Assembly (NCBI GenBank): GCA_028713675.1
Contig: JAQTNV010000005.1
Span: 1-64,000, forward strand
From: a bacterium
GTDB taxonomy: Bacteria > Desulfobacterota > JAPLJL01
Length of the DNA: 64,000 nucleotides
Direction of reading: 5' to 3'
In this document: piece by piece, positions 50,503-59,174 of the stretch
Position numbering within the stretch: the first letter of the stretch is position 1
How the letters are laid out: every line of letters begins with the position of its first letter
Program-made: the position numbers and the translations under genes
The notes under the pieces: generated by a model
Told to the model about the DNA's origin: nothing
The model's database searches: none
What the model saw: the letters and a program-made list of their open reading frames with translations, nothing else

Positions 50503-52896
50503 TTAGCTAATAACATTTTTCTCAACCAATTCTTTAAATTCATCTCCTGACATTTTCAGGAGTTTTTGAAATACATATTCATTATGTTCGCCGATTTTCG
50601 GGGTGAAGCGGTCGATTCCCCCCGGGGTTTCCGAAAGCTTCCACGGGGTGGTGTAATGAGCGACTTCCTCGCCTTCATCGGTTTTGGTCCAGACCTCCCT
50701 GACGTTACGGGAAACGAGGTGCGGATCGGCGTCACCGTCCTCTATCCCCAGCACCGGCATCGCCGCGACCCCGGCCCCCTGCAGAAGGTCCATGATTTCA
50801 CGGGCGGTGCGCGCCTGGGTCCACTCGGAAATCAACTCATCCAGCTCACGGGAGTTTTTCAGCCGATGCCGGGGCTTCTGGAATCTCTCGTCCTTGATCC
50901 ATTCCTGATGTCCAACGGCCCGGCAGAAAGCCTCCCACTCCGGCTCGGTCCCGACCGCGATCGAGACCCACTGGTCCTCGCCCTTCGTGGGGTAGATCCC
51001 ATATGGGACCAGGTCGGGATGGTAATTCCCCATCGCTTCCGCCACCCGCCCGTTCATTAAATAGTCAAGGTAAGGTTTTCCCAGGAGAGCCATGACCCCT
51101 TCAATCTGCGAAACATCGATGAACTGGCCCTTCCCGGTCCTTTCCCGGTAATGCAGGGCCGCGAGCGTGGCCAGAACCCCCTGGATCGCCATGTTGGTAT
51201 CGCCGTAACCGATGCTCATGAGGCCGGTCGCGCCTTCGCCGCGGTATCCGATCAGGCCCTCGAGCCCGGCATAGCCGGTGGCGATGGAGGCAAAGCCCTT
51301 CATCTCCGCAAGCGGCCCGGACTGGCCGGCCATAGACATCGAAACGGCGATGATCTTTTCGTTGACTTCCTTCAGGGCCCGGTACCCAAGCCCGTTCCGT
51401 TCCATCACGCCGGCGCTGAAATTATCCATGATCACGTCGCTCACCCGTGCCAGGCGTTTGACCAGTTCCACCCCTCCCGGCTGCTTGATGTCGATCGTGA
51501 TGGAAAGTTTGTTTCGGTTGTTCTGGCGGAAAAAATGCCGAAGGTAGGGCATGAGCCGCATCAGGTCCTGGCGGGCGCTGGTTTCAACCTTGATTACTTC
51601 CGCCCCCATATCCGCCAGGATCTGGGCCGCCATCGGCCCGGCCCAGTTCCAACCGAAATCGATGATCCGGTAGCCGGCCAGCGGCCGCGCGAGTTTCTCC
51701 CCCGCCGGGGCCGGCCGGGCGGAGGATTTCCAGACCGTTTTTTCGAAAAGAATTTCCCGGTTGTGCTCACCCAGCCGGGGAGAAGATTTCTCGATCCTCC
51801 AGGGGGTTTCAGACATCAGGTAGGACATCCCCGGCATTTTTACCTGCCCCAGGATACCGTGTTCGATTGAGGCCCAGAATTTCCTTTCGACAAAGTGGGG
51901 ATCCTTCACCACCTCGTCCACCCGGTTCACCGCCCCCATGGTCAGGTCATGTTCCATGGCCATATCCATCAGCTCCCGGCGGGTGAACGACATGAGCCAG
52001 GGTTTGAAGACCGCGTCGCCGGCGTCGGGGTTGTGGATCCCCAGCGTCATGGCATTCCGCATCTCCTGATCCTTCGACCATTCCGGCTCCCCCATGATCT
52101 TGATCAGTTTTTTCCACTGCTTGGGCGACTGGCTGGCAATGCAGAAGTAACCGTCCTTGCAGGGGAAAAACCCGGTGGGATAGATACTGACCTGTTGCCG
52201 CGTCCCCCGCCGCTTCCAGCCGACCTTGGCTTCCCGGGTAACCAGGGACATCCCGCGGCAGTAATAAAGCATTACCTCGGCGGCAGCCACGTCCACGTGC
52301 TGGCCCCGCCCGGTTTTCCGTCGGGCGAGAAGCGCGGTCAGGGCCGCCGCCGCCCCGTGCAGGGCGGCCTGGAACTCGCATTGTTCATAAGGGATTGAAA
52401 GCGGCTCCTTCCCGGGAGTTCCGAGCACGATGCTCAGGGAACCCAGGGCCGAAGCGGACAGATCGTAGCCCCGGTAATTCCGGTACGGTCCGGTCCTTCC
52501 GAACGGGCTCAGCGAGAGCATCACCAGGCCGTGGTTAATCCGGGCCAGCTCCGGAAAGGAAAATCCCGCGGCTTCAAGATCCGCGGCGGAGGCTCCGCCC
52601 TCCGCCAGCAGGTCCGCTTCCCGCAGAAGTTCCCGGAAAGCGGCCCGGCCATCTTCTTTCCGGAGGTCCAGCGTAATCCCCCGCTTCCCCGCGTTCAGAT
52701 AGGCAAAATAGCCGCTGGACTCCCGGTCGGGCCGGTCTCCGCCGAAGGGTCCATATTTGCGGGTGGGATCGCCCGCCGGAGTTTCCACTTTGATTACTTC
52801 CGCACCCAGGTCGGCCAGGAGACGGGAGGCAAACGATACGGCCGTCCCGCCCCCGTATTCCACAACTCGTAATCCGTTTAAGGCTTGATCATTCAT
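50503..52896 (-). CDS. Double-headed class III (CaiB/BaiF) CoA transferase 2
   Basis: 797 residues with the same two-domain layout: GLRVVEYGGGTAVSFASRLL at the start, GYRIIDFGWNWAGPMAAQIL in the middle (about 405-424). It is clearly paralogous to transferase 1 over its whole length (shared RKTGRGQ, PKQWKKL/AKQWRKF, GVAAMPVLGIE/GVAAAPLLGIE), so the fused form was duplicated. The pair lies 18 bases apart. Two fused copies with different sequences suggest two different CoA donors or acceptors, or a heteromer. Family function: CoA transfer to a new substrate, as BaiF and CaiB do. Confidence 0.88.
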   Translation of the reverse strand: MNDQALNGLRVVEYGGGTAVSFASRLLADLGAEVIKVETPAGDPTRKYGPFGGDRPDRESSGYFAYLNAGKRGITLDLRKEDGRAAFRELLREADLLAEGGASAADLEAAGFSFPELARINHGLVMLSLSPFGRTGPYRNYRGYDLSASALGSLSIVLGTPGKEPLSIPYEQCEFQAALHGAAAALTALLARRKTGRGQHVDVAAAEVMLYYCRGMSLVTREAKVGWKRRGTRQQVSIYPTGFFPCKDGYFCIASQSPKQWKKLIKIMGEPEWSKDQEMRNAMTLGIHNPDAGDAVFKPWLMSFTRRELMDMAMEHDLTMGAVNRVDEVVKDPHFVERKFWASIEHGILGQVKMPGMSYLMSETPWRIEKSSPRLGEHNREILFEKTVWKSSARPAPAGEKLARPLAGYRIIDFGWNWAGPMAAQILADMGAEVIKVETSARQDLMRLMPYLRHFFRQNNRNKLSITIDIKQPGGVELVKRLARVSDVIMDNFSAGVMERNGLGYRALKEVNEKIIAVSMSMAGQSGPLAEMKGFASIATGYAGLEGLIGYRGEGATGLMSIGYGDTNMAIQGVLATLAALHYRERTGKGQFIDVSQIEGVMALLGKPYLDYLMNGRVAEAMGNYHPDLVPYGIYPTKGEDQWVSIAVGTEPEWEAFCRAVGHQEWIKDERFQKPRHRLKNSRELDELISEWTQARTAREIMDLLQGAGVAAMPVLGIEDGDADPHLVSRNVREVWTKTDEGEEVAHYTTPWKLSETPGGIDRFTPKIGEHNEYVFQKLLKMSGDEFKELVEKNVIS

Positions 52897-52917
52897 ATAT
52901 TTCCGTTTTGATTTATT

Positions 52918-53014
52918 AAAGCGAGAAACGCGAGAAAAGCGGGAAAAGTTGGACAGGTAAAACCACTTTCTTAAAAACCTTTCACGCCTTTCCCGCCTTC
53001 ACCTTTTCTCGCTT
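52918..53014. repeat. Intergenic inverted repeat (GCGAGAAAAGCGGG family)
   Basis: GCGAGAAACGCGAGAAAAGCGGGAAAAG and, inverted, CTTTCCCGCCTTCACCTTTTCTCGC. It fills the gap between transferase 2 and the next gene upstream and touches that gene's stop codon. Confidence 0.65.
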
Positions 53015-53352
53015 CAGCTTTTTGGGGCCGCGGCCTTTTTCCCGGGCATGAGCATGTGCTTGAGCAACCGGGGAATGGTCATGAGCGTGAACTTGACCGA
53101 ACTCACGGCGATGGAGAAAAACACCCGGATCCGGTTCTTGGAGTTCAGCATGAACTCGACGGTATTGTGGTTCTTGGCCAGCAGGAAAAACGAGACAAAA
53201 TCCTCGTCCGACAGGTTGATGTTGTATTCCCAGAAAACCGGGGCGCCCATCTTGCCCTTGAAAACCAGGAGATTATCCTTGGTGGAAGCCACCGCATCTC
53301 CGAGCGGCAGACTCAGGGTGTTTTCCCCTGTTCCAGTTGACCAGAATTTCAT
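53014..53352 (-). CDS. Small protein paired with a CrtI-like oxidoreductase (copy 1)
   Basis: 112 residues, no recognised family. It is related to the 118-residue protein at 56754: both begin M-x2-WS-x-G-x-G, share MGAPVFWEYNINLSDEDFVSFF or MGAPVFWEYKVTMTEADFVDFF, and end in a hydrophobic C-terminal helix followed by PGKK. The C-terminal segment (about 78-100) looks membrane-associating. It starts 1 base after the stop of CrtI-like oxidoreductase 4, so the two are translationally linked. Inferred role: partner or membrane anchor of the flavoprotein. Confidence 0.7.
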   Translation of the reverse strand: MKFWSTGTGENTLSLPLGDAVASTKDNLLVFKGKMGAPVFWEYNINLSDEDFVSFFLLAKNHNTVEFMLNSKNRIRVFFSIAVSSVKFTLMTIPRLLKHMLMPGKKAAAPKS

Positions 53353-53353
53353 T

Positions 53354-54982
53354 TCACTTCACCAGTCCTTTCTTTCTTGCTTCCTTGATAAAATCAGGTT
53401 CCTCCCACCACTTCTTTAATGACAAATCCCGGGCGACCACGCCCGCGGCGTTGTAGCCGCCGCCCAGGAGGACCATTCCGCCCGGCCAGGTACTGGCCCC
53501 GGCCACGTAGAGGTTGGGGATCGGGGTTTTGTAGGAGGAACAGTAAATGTTCGGCCGGTTGGAAAGCATCTGGGTGGGAACATAAGCCCCGTGCTTGATT
53601 GAGCCTTTTTTCATGCTGGCCAGCTTTTCCTCGATATACCTGGGATGGTAGGAATAGCGGCGGATCACCTTGGCCTTCGCCAGGTTCGGGGCGTACTGGG
53701 TCCAGAACTTGAAGATCTCGTCGGCGTATTTATCCTTGACCTTCTCCCAGTCGCCTTCCTTGTTATCGTAGGGGGCCAGCGATTCCCAGCGGGCCACCGC
53801 GGAGCCGGGATGGACGTCCCAGGGGGCCTGGATCGGGTCCAGGTCGGTCAAGGTGCTGGCCGAACCCATCACCTCGAATTTCCCCCCCTGCACCGCCTTG
53901 ATATGCCGGAGCAGGTCGGCCACGGTTTCCACCCCCATGATCTTGATCAGGGACTTGTTCACGTCGGGATCGAACTCCGCGGCTTTGTACCGGGGCGGCT
54001 CGTTCAGGGCGAAATTCACGTTGAAAAGGCTTACCGATTCCCATTCCCAGGATTTGACCTGGGGGATCAATCCCCGGGAGGCCTTGGCGCAGATGTCTTC
54101 CCCGACCATTTTTAAAAAGGTGGTTTGGGGGTCGGTGGTGGTGATGACGGCCCGGCCGTAATATTTATCTCCGTTGTCGAGTTCCACCCCCACCGCCTTG
54201 CCGTCCGAGCAGATGATCTTGGTGACCTCGGCCGCCTCCAGGATGTCCGCCCCGTAGGTATTGCAGACCTTGTAAAGGGCGGAGGCGAAGGAGTGTGATC
54301 CGCCGACAATGATGGAGGTGTTAAGCATCCGGTTCACAAACAGGGGGAAGAGAAATCCCAGCCCGATCTCGGGGTCCAACCCCCACATCGTGCCCAGGTA
54401 CATCAGGGCGGTTTTCAGGTATTCGTTCTCAAACCCGCACTTGTTCAGGATCTCGACGAAATTTTCCTCGGCCAGGTCGTTGACCTTCCGCCCGATCTCG
54501 CTGTTCATGTACATCACCACCATGTCCAGCATCGGCATGGGCATGGTGTAGGTGGCGGGGATCAGGGCCTCCTCGGTCAGGGCGTACCATTCCCGCATCA
54601 CCTCCCGGTACCGGTCCGCGTCCTTTTTGGAAAACCTGGCGATGGACTGGGCGCTCTTCTCGATGTCGGCGTAGAGGGTCAGGGCCTTCCCGTCCTTGGT
54701 CAGGAGGGAGACCGCCGCCTCGGGCTTGATGTATTTGCAGCCGTATTCCTCGAGTTCCAGGTCTTTGTAAGGAGGCATCCATTCCATCATGAAGAGGAAC
54801 GTGGCGTGCAGGTTGAAGCGAAAGCCCGCGAACTCGTCCGTCCAGAGCCCGCCCCCCGCCTCGTGAGTTTTTTCCAGGATCAGGACCTTGGCGCCGGCCT
54901 TGGCCAGATAACCGCCCGCGGTCATGCCGTTGGGCCCTGCCCCGATGATGATGACGTCGTAGTTGTCCCGGCTTCCTTTCAT
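53354..54982 (-). CDS. CrtI-like NAD(P)/FAD-dependent oxidoreductase 4
   Basis: 542 residues. FAD fold [20 protein letters not shown] (about 10-29), [16 protein letters not shown]-terminal [20 protein letters not shown] near residue 505. Larger than the triplet at 30-34 kb and only distantly similar to it, but close to oxidoreductase 5. It shows the features of the carotenoid isomerase/retinol-saturase branch. It neighbours the small partner (downstream) and oxidoreductase 5 (upstream, 23-base gap). Substrate unknown; a desaturase, saturase or isomerase for a hydrophobic CoA ester or isoprenoid is inferred. Confidence 0.85.
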   Translation of the reverse strand: MKGSRDNYDVIIIGAGPNGMTAGGYLAKAGAKVLILEKTHEAGGGLWTDEFAGFRFNLHATFLFMMEWMPPYKDLELEEYGCKYIKPEAAVSLLTKDGKALTLYADIEKSAQSIARFSKKDADRYREVMREWYALTEEALIPATYTMPMPMLDMVVMYMNSEIGRKVNDLAEENFVEILNKCGFENEYLKTALMYLGTMWGLDPEIGLGFLFPLFVNRMLNTSIIVGGSHSFASALYKVCNTYGADILEAAEVTKIICSDGKAVGVELDNGDKYYGRAVITTTDPQTTFLKMVGEDICAKASRGLIPQVKSWEWESVSLFNVNFALNEPPRYKAAEFDPDVNKSLIKIMGVETVADLLRHIKAVQGGKFEVMGSASTLTDLDPIQAPWDVHPGSAVARWESLAPYDNKEGDWEKVKDKYADEIFKFWTQYAPNLAKAKVIRRYSYHPRYIEEKLASMKKGSIKHGAYVPTQMLSNRPNIYCSSYKTPIPNLYVAGASTWPGGMVLLGGGYNAAGVVARDLSLKKWWEEPDFIKEARKKGLVK

Positions 54983-55005
54983 TTGGCGATCTCCGCTAAG
55001 GTTGA

Positions 55006-56724
55006 TCAGTCAAGGGAAAGCTTGACTTCGATGCCTTTTTTCTTTAAAAACCTGAGTCCCGGGTCCAGGGCCTGGGCCTTCCACCAATCCTGCTTTTCCT
55101 TGATTTCCAGGTCCTGGGCGAGGATGTCGGCCGCGATATACCCGGCCCCGAGGTTGGTGTAGCCCGGGGGCCAGATCGAGTTGCAGAGATAGAGTTTGGG
55201 AAACGGGGTCCGGGGCGCCCCGCAGCCCTTGAAGGGCCGGTTGGACCCGAAGGCTTTCAGACCCACGTGCCCGCTGGTGGTGCTGCCCATCCCCTGGCTC
55301 GGGTTTTTCCGGTAATAATCCAGCGGCGAATTGCAGTAGCGGGCCACCACCGATTTTTTGATCTGGGGGAAGTACTGGGCCAGCAGGTTGTCGACCTTGT
55401 CGCCGTAGCTTTCCCGGAGCTCGTCCCATTTTTCCGCCCCGCCGTGCTCTGCGAGGTTGTAGGGAACGTTCGACCAGCTCATCATCGTGTATTGTCCCGG
55501 GGGAGCCTGGGTGGGATCGGCCACGCAGAATCCCTGCACGGTGAGGCCGGTCACCACCGGGGGATCGGGCAGGCGGTCGTGCTCGAGGTCGTCCCGGAGA
55601 CGGTAAAGATCCTTCACGGATTCGGCGCCGTAGTTGAAGCCGTAGGCGGTGTTGAGTTCCTTCGCCCGGGGCCACCCTTCCCAGTTCGGCGGCTCGTTTA
55701 AGACCCAGTAATTGGTGAAAAGCACGGTATCGTTATAGTCGTATTCCTTCACCCCTTTTTTCACCCAGTCGGGAAGCTTTTCCTCGCCGATCAGCCCCAG
55801 GAAAGTGGGATGGCAGGAAAGGTCGCTGACCACCGCGAGTTTGGCCCGCACCTCCGCTTCCGGGAAGGCCGAGTACTTGGAAAGGACCACCCCTTTGGCC
55901 TCGCCGTTTTCCATGATGATTTTGTCCACCGGGCAGCTCGCGAAGACCTTGCCCTGGTAGAAATTCAGGCAGCGTACGAGGGTATGGGTGAGCATGTGGG
56001 CTCCCCCTTTGCAGGTCCAGGTGAAGCTGTGGACCGGGGAGGCCACCGGATAGGTAATCGGCATGACCGCGTTCATCCCCTTCTCCCAGGGGTGGAAACC
56101 CGCCATGATGCAGTTTGCGAGGACCGCGGTCCTGATCTTCTCGTCCTCATAAACCGCCTCCGCCACCTCGAACCCGGTTTTCTGCATGATATTTTCCGGG
56201 ACTTCCGGCAGCACCGAGCGGAGCATGTCCGCCAACATGTCATTCTCGAGCAGGTCCTCAGGGCCAATGGTGCTCTGGGTGAAAAGGCTCGAGTGCATGA
56301 GCATCCCCAAAGTGGGGGCCAGGGCATTGAAGGCCTTTTTGAAAAACTCGGCGTCGTGGCGGTTGATGTCCTTCCAGTGCTCGTACTGTTTTCGGGCGTC
56401 CCAGTTGTGGAACATCACCACTTTCCTGTCCAGGAAAGGATGGAACATCCCCCATTCCCCGGAGGTCAGCATCTCGAGACCGAAGCGCTCAAGTTCCAGG
56501 TCTTCGTAAGCCGGCGACCAGAGGGTGACCAGGTTGCAGGCGCAGAGGTTGACCCGCACCGCGGGATGCATGGTTTCCTCGGTGCAGCAGCCGGTTCCGG
56601 CCTCGGTTCTCCTTTCGAAAACCGCCACCTTCAGGCCGGACTTGGCCAGGTAGGCACCGCAGGCCAGCCCGTTGATTCCTCCGCCGACGATAATCACATC
56701 ATATTCTTTGTTCAGCCCCGCCAT
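55006..56724 (-). CDS. CrtI-like NAD(P)/FAD-dependent oxidoreductase 5
   Basis: 572 residues. FAD fold [38 protein letters not shown] (an unusual double Cys where the others have GG), and C-terminal [20 protein letters not shown] in place of the usual AGDxxxPG. It is more divergent at both FAD motifs than the other four, so cofactor binding or chemistry may differ. It is the first flavoprotein of the operon headed by the double operator, after the small protein at 56754. AAAGGAG precedes the ATG. Confidence 0.83.
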   Translation of the reverse strand: MAGLNKEYDVIIVGGGINGLACGAYLAKSGLKVAVFERRTEAGTGCCTEETMHPAVRVNLCACNLVTLWSPAYEDLELERFGLEMLTSGEWGMFHPFLDRKVVMFHNWDARKQYEHWKDINRHDAEFFKKAFNALAPTLGMLMHSSLFTQSTIGPEDLLENDMLADMLRSVLPEVPENIMQKTGFEVAEAVYEDEKIRTAVLANCIMAGFHPWEKGMNAVMPITYPVASPVHSFTWTCKGGAHMLTHTLVRCLNFYQGKVFASCPVDKIIMENGEAKGVVLSKYSAFPEAEVRAKLAVVSDLSCHPTFLGLIGEEKLPDWVKKGVKEYDYNDTVLFTNYWVLNEPPNWEGWPRAKELNTAYGFNYGAESVKDLYRLRDDLEHDRLPDPPVVTGLTVQGFCVADPTQAPPGQYTMMSWSNVPYNLAEHGGAEKWDELRESYGDKVDNLLAQYFPQIKKSVVARYCNSPLDYYRKNPSQGMGSTTSGHVGLKAFGSNRPFKGCGAPRTPFPKLYLCNSIWPPGYTNLGAGYIAADILAQDLEIKEKQDWWKAQALDPGLRFLKKKGIEVKLSLD

Positions 56725-56753
56725 TTTCAGCTCCTTTTCCGGAATTCAGGAAA

Positions 56754-57110
56754 TTACTTGCTCGGCTGTTCCTGGGGATTGGACACCTGTTTTTTCCCGG
56801 GTAAAACCATTTTCACGACCGCCAGCGCCGAAAGCAGAAGAAACGTGGTCACGTTCTTCACCACCCGGTAATAAATTTTCCAGCGGTTGGGGGAATGAAT
56901 GATGAAATCCACCGCCCCGTTTCCCTTGGTAAGCAAGCTGAAGAAATCGACAAAGTCCGCCTCGGTCATGGTGACTTTGTATTCCCAGAAAACCGGGGCG
57001 CCCATCACCCCCTTGATGATGATTCCCTCATCGCATTTTTCGACGCCTTCATATTCCTGCAGGTTCAGACTCAGGACCCTTTTCCCCAGGCCTTTTGACC
57101 AGAGATCCAT
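56754..57110 (-). CDS. Small protein paired with a CrtI-like oxidoreductase (copy 2)
   Basis: 118 residues. Paralogue of the protein at 53014 with the same conserved middle (MGAPVFWEYKVTMTEADFVDFF), a variable DFIIHSPNRWKIYY segment and a C-terminal TM-like helix (TTFLLLSALAVVKMVLPGKK) with a positively charged end. It is the first gene after the operator-promoter at 57189-57257 with the strong RBS AAAGGAGG, so it should be highly expressed when the regulon is on. Its position before oxidoreductase 5 mirrors the position of copy 1 after oxidoreductase 4. No known family; a flavoprotein partner is inferred. Confidence 0.72.
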   Translation of the reverse strand: MDLWSKGLGKRVLSLNLQEYEGVEKCDEGIIIKGVMGAPVFWEYKVTMTEADFVDFFSLLTKGNGAVDFIIHSPNRWKIYYRVVKNVTTFLLLSALAVVKMVLPGKKQVSNPQEQPSK

Positions 57111-57188
57111 AATTACCTCCTTTTTCTAAATATAAAACCTATTAGAATCTATAGAATATTTTATAAAAACATTGGGAATCCGAGAAAA

Positions 57189-57225
57189 TTTGACCATTTG
57201 TTCAGAATTTAATTTGACCAGTCAA
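57189..57225 (-). promoter_or_regulatory. Double operator (copy 2) of the probable TetR regulon
   Basis: Half-site TTTGACCA at 57189-57196 and near-palindrome TTGACCAGTCAA at 57214-57225. The two equivalent TTTGACC starts are 24 bases apart, the same spacing as at 15175-15210 and 63679-63715. It faces the small-protein/oxidoreductase operon on the minus strand. Confidence 0.75.
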
Positions 57226-57230
57226 CCAAC

Positions 57231-57257
57231 TTTATAGCAATTAAAATTCATTGTCAA
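57231..57257 (-). promoter_or_regulatory. Promoter of the 56754 operon
   Basis: On the minus strand: TTGACA (57257-57252), 15-base spacer, TATAAA (57236-57231), directly upstream of the double operator. The spacing is short; the hexamers are near consensus. Confidence 0.55.
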
Positions 57258-57296
57258 TTAAATTAAATAATTTAATTTTAAATAATCCTTATTGTT

Positions 57297-57956
57297 TTAT
57301 TTTTCTAAAAGATATCCATAGACCATTTCTTCAATGGCTTTGGACAAAATCTCTTGATCAAATTGTTTTCCATATAATATCTGGTTGAGCGCTACCCCCG
57401 CTATTGAAGATATCATGATAAAGGCCGCCTCTTGAGGATCACGTTTTTTGAAAATCCCTCGTTTTATCCCCTCCGCGATGACAATGGCGGAAATATTCCT
57501 CAGATGCTTATGAAGGGATTGGTTGAAATCGGCTATTGCCGGATTGTGCGGAATTTGGCACCAGAATTCCAGCACTACGTAAAAGATGGTCGGATTATCG
57601 TCGACCATGGCCAGGAGCGCCCGGATCCCCCCGTGGATCAGTCTGACGAGGTCGATCTCCGGGTTTGCATAATACTGTTCCAGTCTTTCATAAACCCCTT
57701 CTTCCACCAATTCATTCGGCAATCCGTAAATGGTCTTGGTATTGGCAATAACATCGTCGCGCATCCGGCGGATGACGGAGACCAGAAGATCTTCCCGGTT
57801 TTTAAAATAATAAGACGCGATCCCCTTGGAAAGCCCGGCTTCCTGGGAAACATCCTCGAGCGTGACCCGGTGATAACCTTTGCTGGCGATGCACTTCATC
57901 GCCGCCTGGGTCAGCTGTTCCCGGCGGATATCGCCGATCCCGATTTTTGGAGACAT
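57297..57956 (-). CDS. TetR/AcrR-family transcriptional regulator
   Basis: 219 residues. N-terminal helix-turn-helix (RREQLTQAAMKCIASKGYHR, VTLEDVSQEAGLSKGIASYY, about 9-50), then an all-helical ligand domain (to residue 219) with a large hydrophobic core. Its closest well-known functional class is the acyl-CoA-responsive repressors (FadR/LiuR/PaaR kinds). It is the last gene of the fadL-OYE3-amidohydrolase-MaoC-tetR operon, which has operator copy 3 at its head, so it is probably autoregulated. It lies between operator copies 2 and 3, making it the natural candidate for the three matching operators. Ligand unknown; an acyl-CoA of the degraded compound is inferred. Confidence 0.85.
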   Translation of the reverse strand: MSPKIGIGDIRREQLTQAAMKCIASKGYHRVTLEDVSQEAGLSKGIASYYFKNREDLLVSVIRRMRDDVIANTKTIYGLPNELVEEGVYERLEQYYANPEIDLVRLIHGGIRALLAMVDDNPTIFYVVLEFWCQIPHNPAIADFNQSLHKHLRNISAIVIAEGIKRGIFKKRDPQEAAFIMISSIAGVALNQILYGKQFDQEILSKAIEEMVYGYLLEK

Positions 57957-57981
57957 TTTATAATCCTCGCTTTTTCTTCCC

Positions 57982-59160
57982 TTATTTGCCCCGCGAAAGC
58001 AATACCACTTCGGCTTCCCCGGTGGTAGTAATATCTTTTCTCTGGTTGACGGTCCAGACCTCGCACTTGACCACGTGGTCTTTCCCGTCGACGAATTTTT
58101 CCAGGACTTTCCCGTGGCACCAGGTGGTATCGCCCATCAGGTTAAACTTGGGGTACCGCTGGGTGAGCTTCCGGAGTAGACCTTCATCACCCATCCAGTT
58201 CATCATCATCTGAATCTGCCAGTTGGTCCGCTCGTAACCCGATTCGTAAGCCCCCGCCAGCCCCAGAATTTTCCGGGAGCGGTCGTTGCTCCAGTGGATG
58301 GCCACCGGCGGCTCGGGCACCCCCTGTTCGTTGTAAAAAGGCAGTTTGGGCTGGGCCATGATCTGCATGTTCCAGAGGTGATGTCCGACAATCCAGCCTC
58401 CCGGCGACATCACCGACTCGTAGGCGAACTTGCTGGTCTGGGTGGTCGGGCCCTTGACTAAAAAAGGAATCTCTTCGCCGATTTGGACGTCTTCCCAGTA
58501 GCGGATCTCCGCGCCCCGGACTACTTCTTTCCCGTAATCCTCGTAGATCTTGGCCAGGTCTTCCTTGGTATATTCGGCGAGCTTGATATCATCGTATTTG
58601 CCCGCTTTCTTCGAGCTCGACCTTTCAAAACGGTGCCACTCAGTCATGTATGTGCCGACATCCTCTCCTTTCTGGTTCTTCACGCGGGTCTCGTACTTCT
58701 GAAGCACCGCCTTGCCTCCGGCGAACTTGCTCGGGATCTCTTCTGCCTCAATCAGAAAGGTGTGGGTGTCCAGCAGGTCTCCGATCATCATCGGGCGTTT
58801 CCATTCGTAAGTGGACTGACGCCAGATGGTATGCACGCCGGGCAGCCCCTCCATCGCCCCATTGCAACGCTCGGTCAGGGAGAGCATCCCCGGGGGGCAG
58901 ATTCTCCCGCCCCAGCGGGTTTTTTTTGCGTATTCCTCGTCATAAAAAAGCGGGGAGAGGTGGGCGATGCCGAGGGCGTAGCGGATGGCCAGCTCCTCGG
59001 TCAAGACCCGGTCCACCAGCCCGAAGGGAATGAAATATTTCGCCCAGGGCAGCTTCCGGACGAAATCGGGCACCTTGTCCCTCTCGGTTCCCACCTTCTT
59101 TTTCAGGCGGGCCAGAGCCGCGTCGGTAATTTTCCCGAATTCCTCGAAATCCTTGGCCAT
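57982..59160 (-). CDS. FAS1-like/MaoC dehydratase-domain protein
   Basis: 392 residues from the ATG at 59160, preceded by AAAGGAGG. The longer frame to 59601 begins inside the amidohydrolase gene and is not real. It contains an N-terminal FAS1-like dehydratase hot-dog half (about 30-170: FGLVDRVLTEELAIRYALGI, WRQSTYEWKRPMMIGDLLD) and a C-terminal MaoC-like hot-dog half (about 225-385: IGEEIPFLVKGPTTQTSKFA, HWSNDRSRKILGLAGAYESG). The family hydrates enoyl-CoA or dehydrates 3-hydroxyacyl-CoA. The canonical MaoC Asp/His pair could not be clearly aligned: the second half has HHLWNMQ/HWSNDR in that region. It lies between the amidohydrolase and tetR. Confidence 0.82.
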   Translation of the reverse strand: MAKDFEEFGKITDAALARLKKKVGTERDKVPDFVRKLPWAKYFIPFGLVDRVLTEELAIRYALGIAHLSPLFYDEEYAKKTRWGGRICPPGMLSLTERCNGAMEGLPGVHTIWRQSTYEWKRPMMIGDLLDTHTFLIEAEEIPSKFAGGKAVLQKYETRVKNQKGEDVGTYMTEWHRFERSSSKKAGKYDDIKLAEYTKEDLAKIYEDYGKEVVRGAEIRYWEDVQIGEEIPFLVKGPTTQTSKFAYESVMSPGGWIVGHHLWNMQIMAQPKLPFYNEQGVPEPPVAIHWSNDRSRKILGLAGAYESGYERTNWQIQMMMNWMGDEGLLRKLTQRYPKFNLMGDTTWCHGKVLEKFVDGKDHVVKCEVWTVNQRKDITTTGEAEVVLLSRGK

Positions 59161-59174
59161 GTTTCCCTCCTTTA

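Noticed and set aside
55810-56871. 353-codon + strand frame opposite CrtI-like oxidoreductase 5
   Set aside because: Antisense shadow; the minus-strand product carries FAD motifs and a strong RBS, the + strand one does not.
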